Source: Cryobacterium psychrophilum (GTDB taxonomy: Bacteria; Actinomycetota; Actinomycetes; Actinomycetales; Microbacteriaceae). From it: a stretch of DNA of 64,000 bases. The position numbers were made by a program, and so were the translations under genes. The stretch lies in contig NZ_SODI01000001.1 in NCBI RefSeq assembly GCF_004365915.1, positions 992,001 through 1,056,000 on the forward strand. The letters run 5' to 3'. The notes under the pieces are model-generated. The model had not been told where the DNA came from and did not search any database. It was given only the letters and a program-made list of their open reading frames with translations. This document shows positions 35,491 through 44,651 of the stretch, piece after piece (positions within the stretch are counted from its first letter, which is position 1; each line of letters begins with the position of its first letter).

Positions 35491-36159
35491 ATGATCCAGC
35501 CCAATTGGGAGTTGTTCTTCACCTCCTTCCTTCCCCTGCTGGACGGGGCCATTCGGGGCACGATCCCGCTTGCCCTCATGTCATTCGCGATCGGGCTCGT
35601 GCTTGCCCTCGCCCTCGCCCTGATGCGTCTCTCGGCCCGCCGGTGGATCTCCGGGATCGCCCGCGTGTACATATCGATCGTTCGCGGCACTCCCCTGCTG
35701 GTGCAGCTGTTCGTGATTTTCTATGGACTTCCGTCGGTGGGCCTTCTCATCGACCCGTGGCCCAGCGCCGTTGTCGCCTTCTCCATCAACGTGGGCGGTT
35801 ACGCCGCCGAGGTGATTCGTGCGGCGATCCTGTCGGTACCGAAGGGGCAGTGGGAAGCCGCGTACATGATCGGCATGACCCGCGCGCGCGCCCTCACCCG
35901 CATCATCCTCCCGCAGGCGGCGCGGGTGTCGGTGCCCCCGCTCTCCAACACCTTCATCAGTCTCGTGAAGGACACCTCCCTCGCCTCACTGATCCTGGTC
36001 ACCGAGCTGTTCCGGGAGGCGCAGCAGGTCGCGGCGTTCAGCCAGGAGTTCATGCTTCTGTATCTGGAGGCCGCACTCATCTACTGGGTCATCTGCCTCG
36101 TGCTCTCCACTGGCCAGGGTTTCCTCGAAAAGCGATTGGACCGTTATGTCGCCCGCTGA
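35491..36159 (+). CDS. Polar amino-acid ABC transporter permease
   Basis: 222 residues, His/Glu/Gln/Arg/opine-type permease with about five membrane helices and the family loop 'GGYAAEVIRAAILSVPKGQWEAA' (EAA-like), followed by 'RIILPQAARVSVPPLSNTFISLVKDTSL'. GGAGGAG precedes the ATG. It overlaps the ATPase gene by 14 bp, indicating coupled translation. Homodimeric channel in the inner membrane is expected. Confidence 0.95.
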   Translation: MIQPNWELFFTSFLPLLDGAIRGTIPLALMSFAIGLVLALALALMRLSARRWISGIARVYISIVRGTPLLVQLFVIFYGLPSVGLLIDPWPSAVVAFSINVGGYAAEVIRAAILSVPKGQWEAAYMIGMTRARALTRIILPQAARVSVPPLSNTFISLVKDTSLASLILVTELFREAQQVAAFSQEFMLLYLEAALIYWVICLVLSTGQGFLEKRLDRYVAR

Positions 36160-36919
36160 TCCGTCTCCGGCACTGCTCACCGTGCGTGGCCTGCAAAAGA
36201 GCTTCGGCAAGAACAACGTGCTGTCGTCGATCGACCTGGAGGTGAACCGCGGTAACGTGCTCGCGCTTATCGGGCCGTCGGGGTCGGGCAAGACCACCAT
36301 TCTGCGTTGCCTCAACGGGCTCGAACTCGCCGACGGCGGCAGCATTGACGTCGCCGGGGAGCTCGCTCTCAGCTTCGAAACGACGCCGTCGAAGAAATCG
36401 CTCACCGTCCTCCGGGACCGGTCGGCGATGGTATTCCAGCACTACAATCTCTTCCCGCACAAGACCGTGTTGGAGAACGTGGTGGAGGGGCCGGTCGTCG
36501 TTCAACGGCGCCCCGTCGCCGAGGCACGGGCAGAGGCCCTCGCTCTGCTCGCCCGCGTTGGACTCACGGACAAGCAGAACAGCTATCCCTTTGAGCTCTC
36601 CGGCGGTCAGCAGCAGCGGGTTGGGATCGTGCGCGCCCTCGCGCTGCGGCCACAGCTTCTGCTCTTTGACGAGCCAACCTCCGCCCTTGACCCGGAACTC
36701 GTCGGCGACGTGCTGCGTCTCATCAAGGAGCTCGCGGGTGAGGGATGGACCATGGTCATCGTGACTCACGAACTCGAATTCGCCCGCGAAGTCGCCCACG
36801 AAGTCGCCTTCGTTGACGGCGGCCACATCGTGGAACGCGGCGACCCCAAGGAACTGCTGCGAAACCCCCAGAACGAGCGCACCCAGCAGTTCCTGCACCG
36901 CCTGCTGCACCCCTTCTAA
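36146..36919 (+). CDS. Polar amino-acid ABC transporter ATP-binding protein
   Basis: 257 residues with all ABC signatures: Walker A 'GPSGSGKTT' (about 43-51), Q-loop 'VFQHYNLFPHKT', signature 'LSGGQQQRVGIVRAL', Walker B 'LLLFDEPTSALDPE' and H-loop 'VIVTHE'. Glutamine/cystine-type importer ATPase. It forms the transporter with the two preceding genes. Its TAA overlaps the stop of the convergent DUF222-HNH gene by 4 bp. Confidence 0.97.
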   Translation: MSPADPSPALLTVRGLQKSFGKNNVLSSIDLEVNRGNVLALIGPSGSGKTTILRCLNGLELADGGSIDVAGELALSFETTPSKKSLTVLRDRSAMVFQHYNLFPHKTVLENVVEGPVVVQRRPVAEARAEALALLARVGLTDKQNSYPFELSGGQQQRVGIVRALALRPQLLLFDEPTSALDPELVGDVLRLIKELAGEGWTMVIVTHELEFAREVAHEVAFVDGGHIVERGDPKELLRNPQNERTQQFLHRLLHPF

Positions 36920-38394
36920 ATCCTGCTCCACGGTGGATCGGCACTCGGGGTGTTCGCGCGGTGGCTGGCCGCTGGTCGCCAGGTTCGGGTGGGGTCGAAG
37001 AGCACGGGACCGCGCAGGTGGGGCCTCCCGTTGATCATTCGAATGTCCCACCCGGCGGTGTCAATGGTGTGGTGGTGGAACCAGCACAGCAGCACACCGT
37101 TTTCCACGTCGGTAAGTCCGTGGGATTGCCACGGGATCACGTGGTGTACTTCGCACCAGGCGGCGGCGATTTTGCAGCCGGGGATGACGCAGCCGCCGTC
37201 GCGGGCGGCGATCGCGCGGCGCTGGGCGGGGCTGAAGAATCGTTCCTTCGCTCCCAGGTGCAGTACGTGGCCGTCGTCGCCGATGATGACCTGCTGGTAG
37301 CCGCCCGCGCACAGCCGCTGGTTTACGCTGCGGAGGCTGATCGGGGCGTCCACGCCGTCGATCCAGCCGACGCCGCGACCGTTCTTCAGGTCGCGGGCGT
37401 TCACGTGCACCATCACGACGGGCGCCGCGCCGCCCATGGTCGGGGTTTTCGGGTCTCGGGCGGTCTTCTCGAACACCGCCCGCAGAATGTCGGCGCACTT
37501 CTCGCCGCCGGTGCGGTCGTCGACGGCTTCTTCGGCGCCGGGGATGAGTTCCCCGGCCTCCAGGCGCGCCTGGTCCTCCGCCGACGGAAACGCCGGTGCC
37601 GCGTGGGCTGACAGGAACGTGTTGAACACGCCGTTCATCACGCCGCGAAGGTCGGGCGTCACGCCGCCGCGCAGCGGATACAGCCCATCCCGCAGGAGCC
37701 CGAACCCGAACGTGCTCTTCGCGGCCGTCTTGTCGTCGCTCGGCGCCGCCCCATCAGGGTCGAGCATCGCCGCCCATTCGTGGGCCTGCGCCCGAATGAG
37801 GTCGGCACTGAACGCGATCCCCGCGCCCGGGAGTCCTTCGGTCTCGGGGGTGATCGCCCCGGTGGCGGAGGCAACCAGGGCGCGTTCGGCCCGGTCGAGG
37901 TCGTCCGGGGCGACCCGGGTCGAAATCTGCTCCAGAGCGGTCACGATGACGTCGGCGGCGTCGATGCCGAGTTCCCCGGCGGCCAGACTCTCGGCGACGG
38001 CGGGGTGCCGCACCGGCATGACTTGTCCGACCAGGCCGCTGGTCGCGGACGAGACCCCGGTGATGGTGCCGCCGAGGCGCATCCGCCGCTTCGCCTCGCT
38101 ACTGGAGATACGCGTCACCCCGGTGATCAGTTCGAACTTGCCGCGGCATCCGTTCTTCCACGCGAGCGAGTCATGACCGAGCCCGGAGTCGGCGCGAAAA
38201 GCCACGTTGGCCGCGGAGCTGATCCGGCCACCATCCACCCGACGCCCCACGGCTTCCAACGCGCCCATCACGCTGAGTGCGTCGTCGTCATCGAGGAGGC
38301 TGAATTGCACTCCGGCGAGGGCGGCCGTGACGAGTTCGCCGGCCTGCAGTAGCAGGGCGACCATCTCAGCTCCGGACTTCACCGTCGTGAACAT
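36916..38394 (-). CDS. DUF222 (13E12 repeat) HNH endonuclease-like protein
   Basis: 492 residues. The DUF222 region covers about residues 30-350 ('GSAEMVALLLQAGELV' start, 'RISSSEAKRRMRLG', 'HPAVAESLAAGELGIDAADVIV'). The C-terminal HNH domain ('CVIPGCKIAAAWCEVHHVIPW ... VLLCWFHHHTID') carries the HH and C-x4-C type zinc ligands. These are multicopy, recombination-prone genes in actinobacteria; nuclease activity has been assumed from HNH but the biological role is unclear. The upstream region (38395-38654) is unusually AT-rich. Confidence 0.92.
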   Translation of the reverse strand: MFTTVKSGAEMVALLLQAGELVTAALAGVQFSLLDDDDALSVMGALEAVGRRVDGGRISSAANVAFRADSGLGHDSLAWKNGCRGKFELITGVTRISSSEAKRRMRLGGTITGVSSATSGLVGQVMPVRHPAVAESLAAGELGIDAADVIVTALEQISTRVAPDDLDRAERALVASATGAITPETEGLPGAGIAFSADLIRAQAHEWAAMLDPDGAAPSDDKTAAKSTFGFGLLRDGLYPLRGGVTPDLRGVMNGVFNTFLSAHAAPAFPSAEDQARLEAGELIPGAEEAVDDRTGGEKCADILRAVFEKTARDPKTPTMGGAAPVVMVHVNARDLKNGRGVGWIDGVDAPISLRSVNQRLCAGGYQQVIIGDDGHVLHLGAKERFFSPAQRRAIAARDGGCVIPGCKIAAAWCEVHHVIPWQSHGLTDVENGVLLCWFHHHTIDTAGWDIRMINGRPHLRGPVLFDPTRTWRPAASHRANTPSADPPWSRI

Positions 38395-38419
38395 ACCCCC
38401 ATTTTAGCGCGAATCGAAC

Positions 38420-38436
38420 GTAAAAGCGAGCTTTAC
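38420..38436. promoter_or_regulatory. AT-rich short inverted repeat upstream of the DUF222-HNH gene
   Basis: GTAAA AGCGAGC TTTAC forms 5-bp arms around a 7-bp centre in the 260-bp gap between the divergent DUF222 (38394) and Pr6Pr-type (38655) genes. Possibly an operator or promoter element; nothing else clearly recognisable is seen in this gap apart from locally high A+T (38395-38475). Confidence 0.25.
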
Positions 38437-38654
38437 TCATAAATGACTTTAAGACTTTCGTAGTCAATTTCCCGGACCGCAACCCGCAAACCAGCCCTCC
38501 AGCGGCCCCACGGGCACGCCTGACGGCAGTTGTCGGCGCCGGCACGCAACGCCCCGTCCCTGGAACACGAGGCTCCAATCGTCTTCGCGGCGACACACCT
38601 CCGGGGCCTGCGACTCCCGGCCGCTGTCGGCATCCCTCGGGTTACGCTGTCCCG

Positions 38655-39356
38655 GTGAACCCGCAAACGTCGACCGTAATAGTTCAGCCTCAAAACGCGC
38701 AACCGATACCCGACGGACCGACCGCAGTCCGGCGAGGGAGCGGCGTGCTGCGCCTGGGGATGGGCCTGCTCCTGCTGGCTGCCGTTGCCACGCAGGTGAT
38801 CGACGAGTCGGTTCACGATTCCTTCGTGCCCGGCGAGTACTTCAGTTACTTCACCATTCTGTCGGCCCTCATGACCGGTGTCGTGCTTCTTCTGGCCGGT
38901 GTGGTCACGTTGACGCGCAGCACGGATTCGACGGCGTTCACGACGGTACGCCTCGCGGTGCTCTCCTACATGGTGGTGACCGGGGTCGTCTATGCGGCGC
39001 TACTGCGGGGCGTGCCGACCGATGGTTATGCCGGTATCGCCTGGCCCAATGAGGCGCTCCACGTGTGGGCACCGATTTTCATTGCATTCGATTGGCTCTT
39101 CTCCCCCGGTCGCGTACGGCTGGCATGGAAAAGCCTGTGGCTCGTGCTCATCTATCCCGTTGTGTGGCTCGCATTCACCCTCGCCCGTGGGGGTGTCACC
39201 GACTGGTATCCGTACCCATTTCTGGATCCAGCGCTGCCGGCCGGCTGGTCGGGCGTCGCGCTGTACATTGTGGGGATCGCGGTGTTCATCGTGGCCGTGG
39301 CCGCGGGTGGCCTGGGCGCTGAGAGGTTGGCCCAAGGGTTCAGGACCTTAAAGTAA
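38655..39356 (+). CDS. Pr6Pr family integral membrane protein
   Basis: 233 residues, six predicted membrane helices with the family pattern 'YFSYFTILSALMTGVVLL', 'LSYMVVTGVVYAALLRG', 'WPNEALHVWAPIFIAFDWLF', 'LIYPVVWLAFTLARG' and 'YPYPFLDP'. FAR-17a/AIG1-type or Pr6Pr-like proteins of actinobacteria have no assigned function; the conserved N..T-x-F-S..D and H..P..D positions resemble lipid-hydrolase-like membrane folds. GTG start at 38655. Followed directly by an 11-bp-stem hairpin. Confidence 0.85.
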   Translation: MNPQTSTVIVQPQNAQPIPDGPTAVRRGSGVLRLGMGLLLLAAVATQVIDESVHDSFVPGEYFSYFTILSALMTGVVLLLAGVVTLTRSTDSTAFTTVRLAVLSYMVVTGVVYAALLRGVPTDGYAGIAWPNEALHVWAPIFIAFDWLFSPGRVRLAWKSLWLVLIYPVVWLAFTLARGGVTDWYPYPFLDPALPAGWSGVALYIVGIAVFIVAVAAGGLGAERLAQGFRTLK

Positions 39357-39394
39357 GGATCAGTCTGGCCGGTAGGGCGGCATCAGACTGATCC
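39357..39394 (+). terminator. Hairpin immediately after the Pr6Pr-type gene
   Basis: GGATCAGTCTG (39357-39367) and CAGACTGATCC (39384-39394) make a perfect 11-bp stem with a 16-nt loop, starting right after the TAA. There is no clear U-tract. It lies in the 154-bp gap before the convergent sbcC gene and may terminate transcription in both directions. Confidence 0.65.
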
Positions 39395-39510
39395 GAGAAA
39401 GACGCGTTAGGCGTGTAGGGCGGCCTTCATGTCTCTCATTAAATGAAACATACTGCTCTCGACCATGCGGATCAAGGGAATCGGGCCAAGTTCCTGAATA
39501 TTTCTCAGAT

Positions 39511-42507
39511 TCACCGGTGGTTCTCCTGCGCAATGGCGCTGGGACCAGCATCGGTCACCACCACGTTCAGGGATGCCGGCACCTGTTCCTTCATCGACTC
39601 GACGTGACTAATGAGACCGACAGTTCGACCACCCGCGCGCAGCGCATCGAGGGTGCCCATCGCCGTTTCCAACGTCTCGGCATCGAGGGACCCGAAGCCC
39701 TCGTCAACGAACAGCGTGTCCAGGGTCACCCCACCGGCCTGGCCGGTCACGACCTCGGCGAGCCCCAGGGCGAGCGAAAGCGACGCCAGGAAGGTCTCCC
39801 CGCCGGAGAGTGAGTGGGTGGCGCGCGCCCGTCCGGTGTGCTCGTCTCGAATGGCAAGCCCCAAACCGGACTGCCCACCGCGGTACTCCGCGGAGTCGTC
39901 GTGCTCGAGCGTGTAGCGACCGCTCGTCATGGTGCGCAGGCGAGTATTGGCCGCTGCCACGATCTGCTCGAGCTCGGCGGCGAGCACGTAGGTTTCGAGC
40001 CGCATCCGCTTGGTGTTCGGCTCCTCCCCGTGCACAACATCGGCGAGTTGGCGCACCTGATTATGTCGACTGATCACCTCAGCAGACGCCGCAAATTGCG
40101 TTGTGACGTCGGCCACGAGCCGACCAAGCTGCCCGGTTCGCTCGGCGAGCGAACTGTGCACCCTGAAGGCGGCATCGCGGGCAGAACCGGCCTGCTGGAG
40201 AGCCAGCGCGAAGGGCTCTCGGTCGACGGGCTCGGTCGGCAGACCCGCGAGCTCCGGGTCCGTGGAGGCCGCCCGCGCAGCAGCCAGCGCATCGTCGTAG
40301 TCGCGCACTTCCGTTTCGACCTCACGAATGCGAGCGTCGTCCAGGCGCGCGTCAACGGCATCCGCTTCGTCGGTGAATCCCTCCCGGTCGGTTTCGGAGC
40401 GGAGAGCAGCGACGGCGGCATCACGGCTGGCCTCCCGCTCTCGACTCAGCGCGAGTGCAGCGTGCAGCGCTCGCGCGGCGTCGAGCTCCCGCTGAAGTTC
40501 GTTCATTTGCGCACCGATGCTGGCGAAGCCAGCATGGTGGGCGGAAACTCGCGCCCGAAGCAGATCTCGGTTGGCCGTGCGTTCCCCATGGGTTGCGGCA
40601 ACGGCGTCTCGCTCGGCGCGGATATTGACGAGGCCGGCTTGCTCGCTCGCGAGTTCTTCTCGATGCTGCGCGAGCTCGAGCGCCAGGCGTCCCAGTTGCT
40701 CCGACGCGCCGCGGATTGCGCGGAGAACCTCTTCCGCGCTCTCAACCTCGAGCCGCAGCTCCCCCACGCCTCGGTTGGAGGCGAGGGCCTTCACCTCAGC
40801 GAGCCGGGCTGAGGCAGCGCTCACGAGCCCGTGGGCTGCGGTCAGCGACTCCTGCCGCTCAAGCATGACCGTGCGGGAGCGCTCGAGATCGAGTTCGGTG
40901 ACGGGCTCCGCCTCGACGGTTGCCGGGTTGGGGTGCTCCGGTGACCCGCATACCGAGCACGGAGTCCCGTCGAGAAGCTGGCTGGCCAGTTCTTGGGCAT
41001 GGCCGGCGAACCTGCGGGCCAGAAGCGCCTCGTACGAGAGCGCGGCGGCGGTGTTCTCTCGGCTTCGCTCGAGCAGGGCGTCGCTCGCTAGATCCGCCGT
41101 GCGCTGACACGCGACGACGTCTTCCGCGGCCTGGAGCGCCGCGCGTACGCGTATTCGCTCGGCATCGGCCTGTTTCTCCCCGGCGGCGGCCACGGCGACC
41201 ATCGAGTGGTTCGCGGCCAGCTTCTCGATCTCCGTGGGAAGCACGTCGAGGCGCGCCTCGGCCGCAGCCAAAGCCGTCGTGCTGCTTACGAGCGAGGCAG
41301 CGAGTGCCCCGACCTCGCTGTCGAGCCCGGGGAGCTGCTCCTCATCGAGCAGCGCGGCACCGAGCGCCCCCAGGCGGCCGAGCAACTCGTCAATCGACTT
41401 CTGCAAGACCACGCCTTCGGCGACTCCCGGCCCGTCCGTGGACACGGCGTTCATGTGCTCGCTCGTCGACCGACGCAGGTCCAGCCAGCACGCACGGGCA
41501 TCCGCTTCGCCCGCGTTTGCGGCGGCGGCGTTGACCTCGGCCGCTCGGCTGCTGCGAATCTGGGGCCACACTCGAGCGGCCCGGACGGCTCGATTCAGCA
41601 CCGCACGAAGCTGGGTCACCTGACGGTGCTGTTCGTCAAGGACCAGGAGTTTCGCTGCCGCTGCCGCTCGTCGGCCCTGGCGGCGTGCGGTCTCGGCGGC
41701 GTCATTGTCCTCTGCTGCTGCGCGGGTCAGCGCCTCAGCAGCACTCTCGACGTGGACGGCGGCCTGGTCCAGTTCGTCCCGAAGGCGGGAGAGGGCTGTG
41801 GTGAACCAGGCCAAGTCGGGATTGGTCACGCCATCGACCAGCCGCAGCTGATGCGCTGCGGCCGCAGCATGCTCGGCGATGGCGCGTTGTACGGCACCCA
41901 GCTCGTCATCGAGCCCTTTACGCCTCAGGATGAGGTCCGTTTCGAGTTGTGCGAACCGGCTTGACCCGCACAGGTTGCGCAGCACCTCGCGGCGCTCCTC
42001 GGTCTTGGCCAGGAGAAAGCGCTGGAATCGGTTCTGGGCGAGCAGGATCACCTGCAGGAACTGGTCCTGCTTGAGCGGAAGAATTGCCGCGAGTTCCTGG
42101 CCGACGGCACCCGGCTTCGCCGCGATTCCCCGCCACCCGTCACGGTTTTTGATCTGCAGGATGGCGGTGGGCGCGGCGGTGGTCATGCCGGAGCCGTTCT
42201 TCTTGGCCCGCTCATACTGGGGAGTACGCAGCAGTCGATAGTCGGTGTCGTTGATGGCGAAGTCGAGTTCAACGTAGGTGGGATCGGTCGCAGCGCAATG
42301 ATCGCTCCGTAGCTGCTGTTCACTGCCGGAGAAGCGCGGCACCTGCCCATAGAGCGCAAAACAGATGGCGTCGAGAATGCTGGACTTGCCGGCGCCGGTC
42401 TTGCCCGTGATGAGGAAGATACCGTCGGCATCGAAGGCCTCGAAGTCCACGAACTGCTCGGACTTGAACGGCCCGAATCCGGCGAGCCTCAGTTTCTTGA
42501 TCTTCAT
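39511..42507 (-). CDS. sbcC: SbcC: SMC-like ATPase subunit of the SbcCD nuclease
   Basis: 998 residues. The N-terminal ATPase half has Walker A 'GKTGAGKSSILDA' (about 34-46) and the Q-loop. Long coiled coils of Ala/Glu/Arg follow, with a zinc hook 'GTPCSVCGSPEHPN' near residue 517, then the second coiled coil. The C-terminal half carries 'HSLSGGETFLASLSLALGLAEV' and Walker B 'LFVDEGFGSLD'. SbcCD (Rad50-Mre11) cleaves DNA hairpins and processes double-strand breaks. Its ATG overlaps the sbcD stop (42504-42507), the normal coupled arrangement. Confidence 0.97.
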   Translation of the reverse strand: MKIKKLRLAGFGPFKSEQFVDFEAFDADGIFLITGKTGAGKSSILDAICFALYGQVPRFSGSEQQLRSDHCAATDPTYVELDFAINDTDYRLLRTPQYERAKKNGSGMTTAAPTAILQIKNRDGWRGIAAKPGAVGQELAAILPLKQDQFLQVILLAQNRFQRFLLAKTEERREVLRNLCGSSRFAQLETDLILRRKGLDDELGAVQRAIAEHAAAAAHQLRLVDGVTNPDLAWFTTALSRLRDELDQAAVHVESAAEALTRAAAEDNDAAETARRQGRRAAAAAKLLVLDEQHRQVTQLRAVLNRAVRAARVWPQIRSSRAAEVNAAAANAGEADARACWLDLRRSTSEHMNAVSTDGPGVAEGVVLQKSIDELLGRLGALGAALLDEEQLPGLDSEVGALAASLVSSTTALAAAEARLDVLPTEIEKLAANHSMVAVAAAGEKQADAERIRVRAALQAAEDVVACQRTADLASDALLERSRENTAAALSYEALLARRFAGHAQELASQLLDGTPCSVCGSPEHPNPATVEAEPVTELDLERSRTVMLERQESLTAAHGLVSAASARLAEVKALASNRGVGELRLEVESAEEVLRAIRGASEQLGRLALELAQHREELASEQAGLVNIRAERDAVAATHGERTANRDLLRARVSAHHAGFASIGAQMNELQRELDAARALHAALALSREREASRDAAVAALRSETDREGFTDEADAVDARLDDARIREVETEVRDYDDALAAARAASTDPELAGLPTEPVDREPFALALQQAGSARDAAFRVHSSLAERTGQLGRLVADVTTQFAASAEVISRHNQVRQLADVVHGEEPNTKRMRLETYVLAAELEQIVAAANTRLRTMTSGRYTLEHDDSAEYRGGQSGLGLAIRDEHTGRARATHSLSGGETFLASLSLALGLAEVVTGQAGGVTLDTLFVDEGFGSLDAETLETAMGTLDALRAGGRTVGLISHVESMKEQVPASLNVVVTDAGPSAIAQENHR

Positions 42508-43694
42508 GAGTTGGCCTCTCGTGCGCCCTGCTCGGCGAAGAGCTCGGAGATGAGTGCGGTCTCGAACCCCGTCGGTCCTTCGCCATTGCGCACGAACGAC
42601 AAGAAACCCGCCACGATCTCGGGATCTGTTCTCGCGGCCCGCAACCGTTCGGCGTAGGTCGCATTCTCGGGCGTCACCGTGCGGGCGGGTCGGTGCTCAA
42701 GTGTGATGCAGTGAGGAAAGCGTTCCTGCAGGCTACGCATGCTATCGAGGGGGCGCACCTGATCGGTGAGAATCGCCTTCACCCAATCCTGTTCCCGCTC
42801 CGCATATCGCTCGTCGGTGAGCAGGTCCTGCAGCGTCCCTTCCAGCACTGTGAGCCGGCGGGGCACGGGAAGATGGACCCACTCGACCGCCAGCTGATTT
42901 CCGTCGCCCGCGGCGTCCACTGCCGAAGCCAGCAGCTCGACGAGCCAGGCGCCACGAGGCTTGCCGGCTTCCGCGAAGGAATAGTGCAGTGGCGCGCCGG
43001 AATAACGCACTCGATCGCTCAGTCGTGCCCGGCCGTGAATATGACCGAGAGCCACGTAGTCTGGCCCATCGAAGACCTCAAGGGGTACGACGTCGAGTCC
43101 CCCCACCGTGATGTCACGCTCCACCGTGCTCGCCTCCGCTGCGGCCGCGACTCCCGCCACAAAGCAATGCGAGAGCACAACGCTGCGCCCGCCCCTGGCC
43201 TGCAAATCCAGCCGGATGCGGTCCATGGCGAAGCGGAGTGCCTGCTCGTGAGTCTTCAGTTCGACGTCGGGGTAAAAATGCCGAATGAGCGCGGGTTCAA
43301 GATAGGGAATGCCGTAGAAGTGCACAGGGCCGTCGTCGTCGTGGATCGTCACGGGCGCGAGGTATTCGTCGTGCCGCGTTACGACGTGAATGCCGGCCAG
43401 GCTCGCCCACTCTGCCTGGAATCCCAGCCGCGCGGCGGAATCGTGGTTTCCGCTGGTCATCACGACCGCGGCCCCCGCGTCCTTGATGTCACGCAGAACC
43501 CGCGTGAGCACGGCGTAGCTCTCTTTAGAGGGCATGGCGTTATCGAAGATGTCCCCGGCGACGGCCACCACGTCAACACCTCGGTCACGCACCACGGCGA
43601 CCAGGGCCGACAGCACGGTGTTCAGGTTGTCGAGGGTCGAATGAGTATGGAAGGTTCGGCCGATGTGCCAGTCGGAGGTGTGCAGAATCTTCAT
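42504..43694 (-). CDS. sbcD: SbcD: Mre11-like exonuclease subunit
   Basis: 396 residues. Calcineurin-like metallophosphoesterase: 'KILHTSDWHIGRTFH' (DWH), 'VAGDIFDNAMP', 'TSGNHDSA' and 'YVALGHIHGRARL' (GHIH) supply the di-manganese ligands. ATP-independent nuclease that acts with SbcC. The start is ATG 43694 (MKILHTSDWHIG, as in homologues); an in-frame GTG at 43703 is also open. Upstream gene of the pair, transcribed leftward. Confidence 0.97.
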   Translation of the reverse strand: MKILHTSDWHIGRTFHTHSTLDNLNTVLSALVAVVRDRGVDVVAVAGDIFDNAMPSKESYAVLTRVLRDIKDAGAAVVMTSGNHDSAARLGFQAEWASLAGIHVVTRHDEYLAPVTIHDDDGPVHFYGIPYLEPALIRHFYPDVELKTHEQALRFAMDRIRLDLQARGGRSVVLSHCFVAGVAAAAEASTVERDITVGGLDVVPLEVFDGPDYVALGHIHGRARLSDRVRYSGAPLHYSFAEAGKPRGAWLVELLASAVDAAGDGNQLAVEWVHLPVPRRLTVLEGTLQDLLTDERYAEREQDWVKAILTDQVRPLDSMRSLQERFPHCITLEHRPARTVTPENATYAERLRAARTDPEIVAGFLSFVRNGEGPTGFETALISELFAEQGAREANS

Positions 43695-43781
43695 GCTTCC
43701 CACGCTACCGTCGGCCGCCGACCGCGCCTGCTGCGGTCCGCGCAGTCCGGAAAACTGTTTCTTTTTTTATCTGTGTTTACC

Positions 43782-43811
43782 TTGACACTCAAATCAAACC
43801 ACAGCTAAAGT
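43782..43811 (+). promoter_or_regulatory. Predicted promoter of the fructose PTS operon
   Basis: TTGACA (43782-43787), 18-nt spacer, TAAAGT (43806-43811), 51 bp upstream of the regulator start. The surrounding 60 bp is AT-rich (T-run at 43761-43769, TCAAATCAAACC) and could hold the regulator's own operator. No exact operator can be delimited from sequence. Confidence 0.5.
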
Positions 43812-43862
43812 CAATGAGAACAACTTCCCGTGGCATCCGTCACTCACCGTCGAGGAGGCATC

Positions 43863-44651
43863 ATGTTCGCCGAAGAACGTCAGCTCTTGATTGCCGCGCT
43901 GGTCACCGAACGCGGCCGCGTCACCGTGAGCGACCTCGCCACCCGCTTCAACATCACGTCCGAAACGGTTCGTCGCGACCTTGACGCGCTCGAGAAGGCT
44001 CGCCAGCTCCGTCGAGTCCACGGCGGCGCCGTCGCCGTTGACCGCATGAGCCTGTCCGAGCCGAGCCTCCAGGAACGCCAGACCCAGCAACTCGACGAGA
44101 AGTCGCGCATCGCCAAGGCCGCCCTGGCCATGATCCCCACGAGCCGCACCGGGTCGATCATTCTCGACGCGGGCACCACCACGGAGCACCTCGCCGACCT
44201 GCTGGCGCAGTGGTCCCCACCGGCCCCCGGCGACCAGCTTCTCGTCATCACCAATGCGCTGCCGATTGCGTGGAAACTCTCCAACAACCCTGCGATTCAT
44301 CTGCACGTGCTTGGCGGCCGCGTTCGTGGTCTCACGAGCGCCATCGTGGGCAGCGGCACGATCGAACAGCTCGGTGCACTGCGCCCCGACATCGCCTTCA
44401 TCGGCGCCAACGGCGTCAATGCCACGTTCGGACTGAGCACGCCGGACTCCGTCGAGGCGGCGGTGAAGGCTGCCATTGTGCGTTCGGCCCGCCGCGTGGT
44501 TGCGCTGGCCGATTCGTCCAAGCTCGATGAGGAAACCCTCGTGTGCTTCGCCGAGTTGGCGGACATCGACACCCTGATAACGGATGCCCCACCATCAGCG
44601 GAACTCGCGGCCGCCCTGGCCGCCGCCGACGTAGAGGTTGTGATCGCATGA
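43863..44651 (+). CDS. fruR: DeoR family regulator of fructose utilisation
   Basis: 262 residues: N-terminal DeoR helix-turn-helix ('ERQLLIAALVTERGRVTVSDLATRFNITSETVRRDL', residues ~5-40) and a sugar-phosphate-sensing domain ('SIILDAGTTTEHLADLL', 'LLVITNALPIAWKL', 'VGSGTIEQL', 'DIAFIGANGVNATFGLSTPD', 'ALADSSKLDEE'). The ATG at 43863 with GAGGAGG upstream is preferred over 43830. It is translationally coupled to the kinase gene (ATGA at 44648-44651). Fructose-1-phosphate is the usual effector in this family. Confidence 0.93.
   Translation: MFAEERQLLIAALVTERGRVTVSDLATRFNITSETVRRDLDALEKARQLRRVHGGAVAVDRMSLSEPSLQERQTQQLDEKSRIAKAALAMIPTSRTGSIILDAGTTTEHLADLLAQWSPPAPGDQLLVITNALPIAWKLSNNPAIHLHVLGGRVRGLTSAIVGSGTIEQLGALRPDIAFIGANGVNATFGLSTPDSVEAAVKAAIVRSARRVVALADSSKLDEETLVCFAELADIDTLITDAPPSAELAAALAAADVEVVIA

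Noticed and set aside
39814-40812. A 332-codon plus-strand frame opposite sbcC
   Set aside because: Shadow ORF; sbcC has the zinc hook and ATPase motifs in the correct frame.
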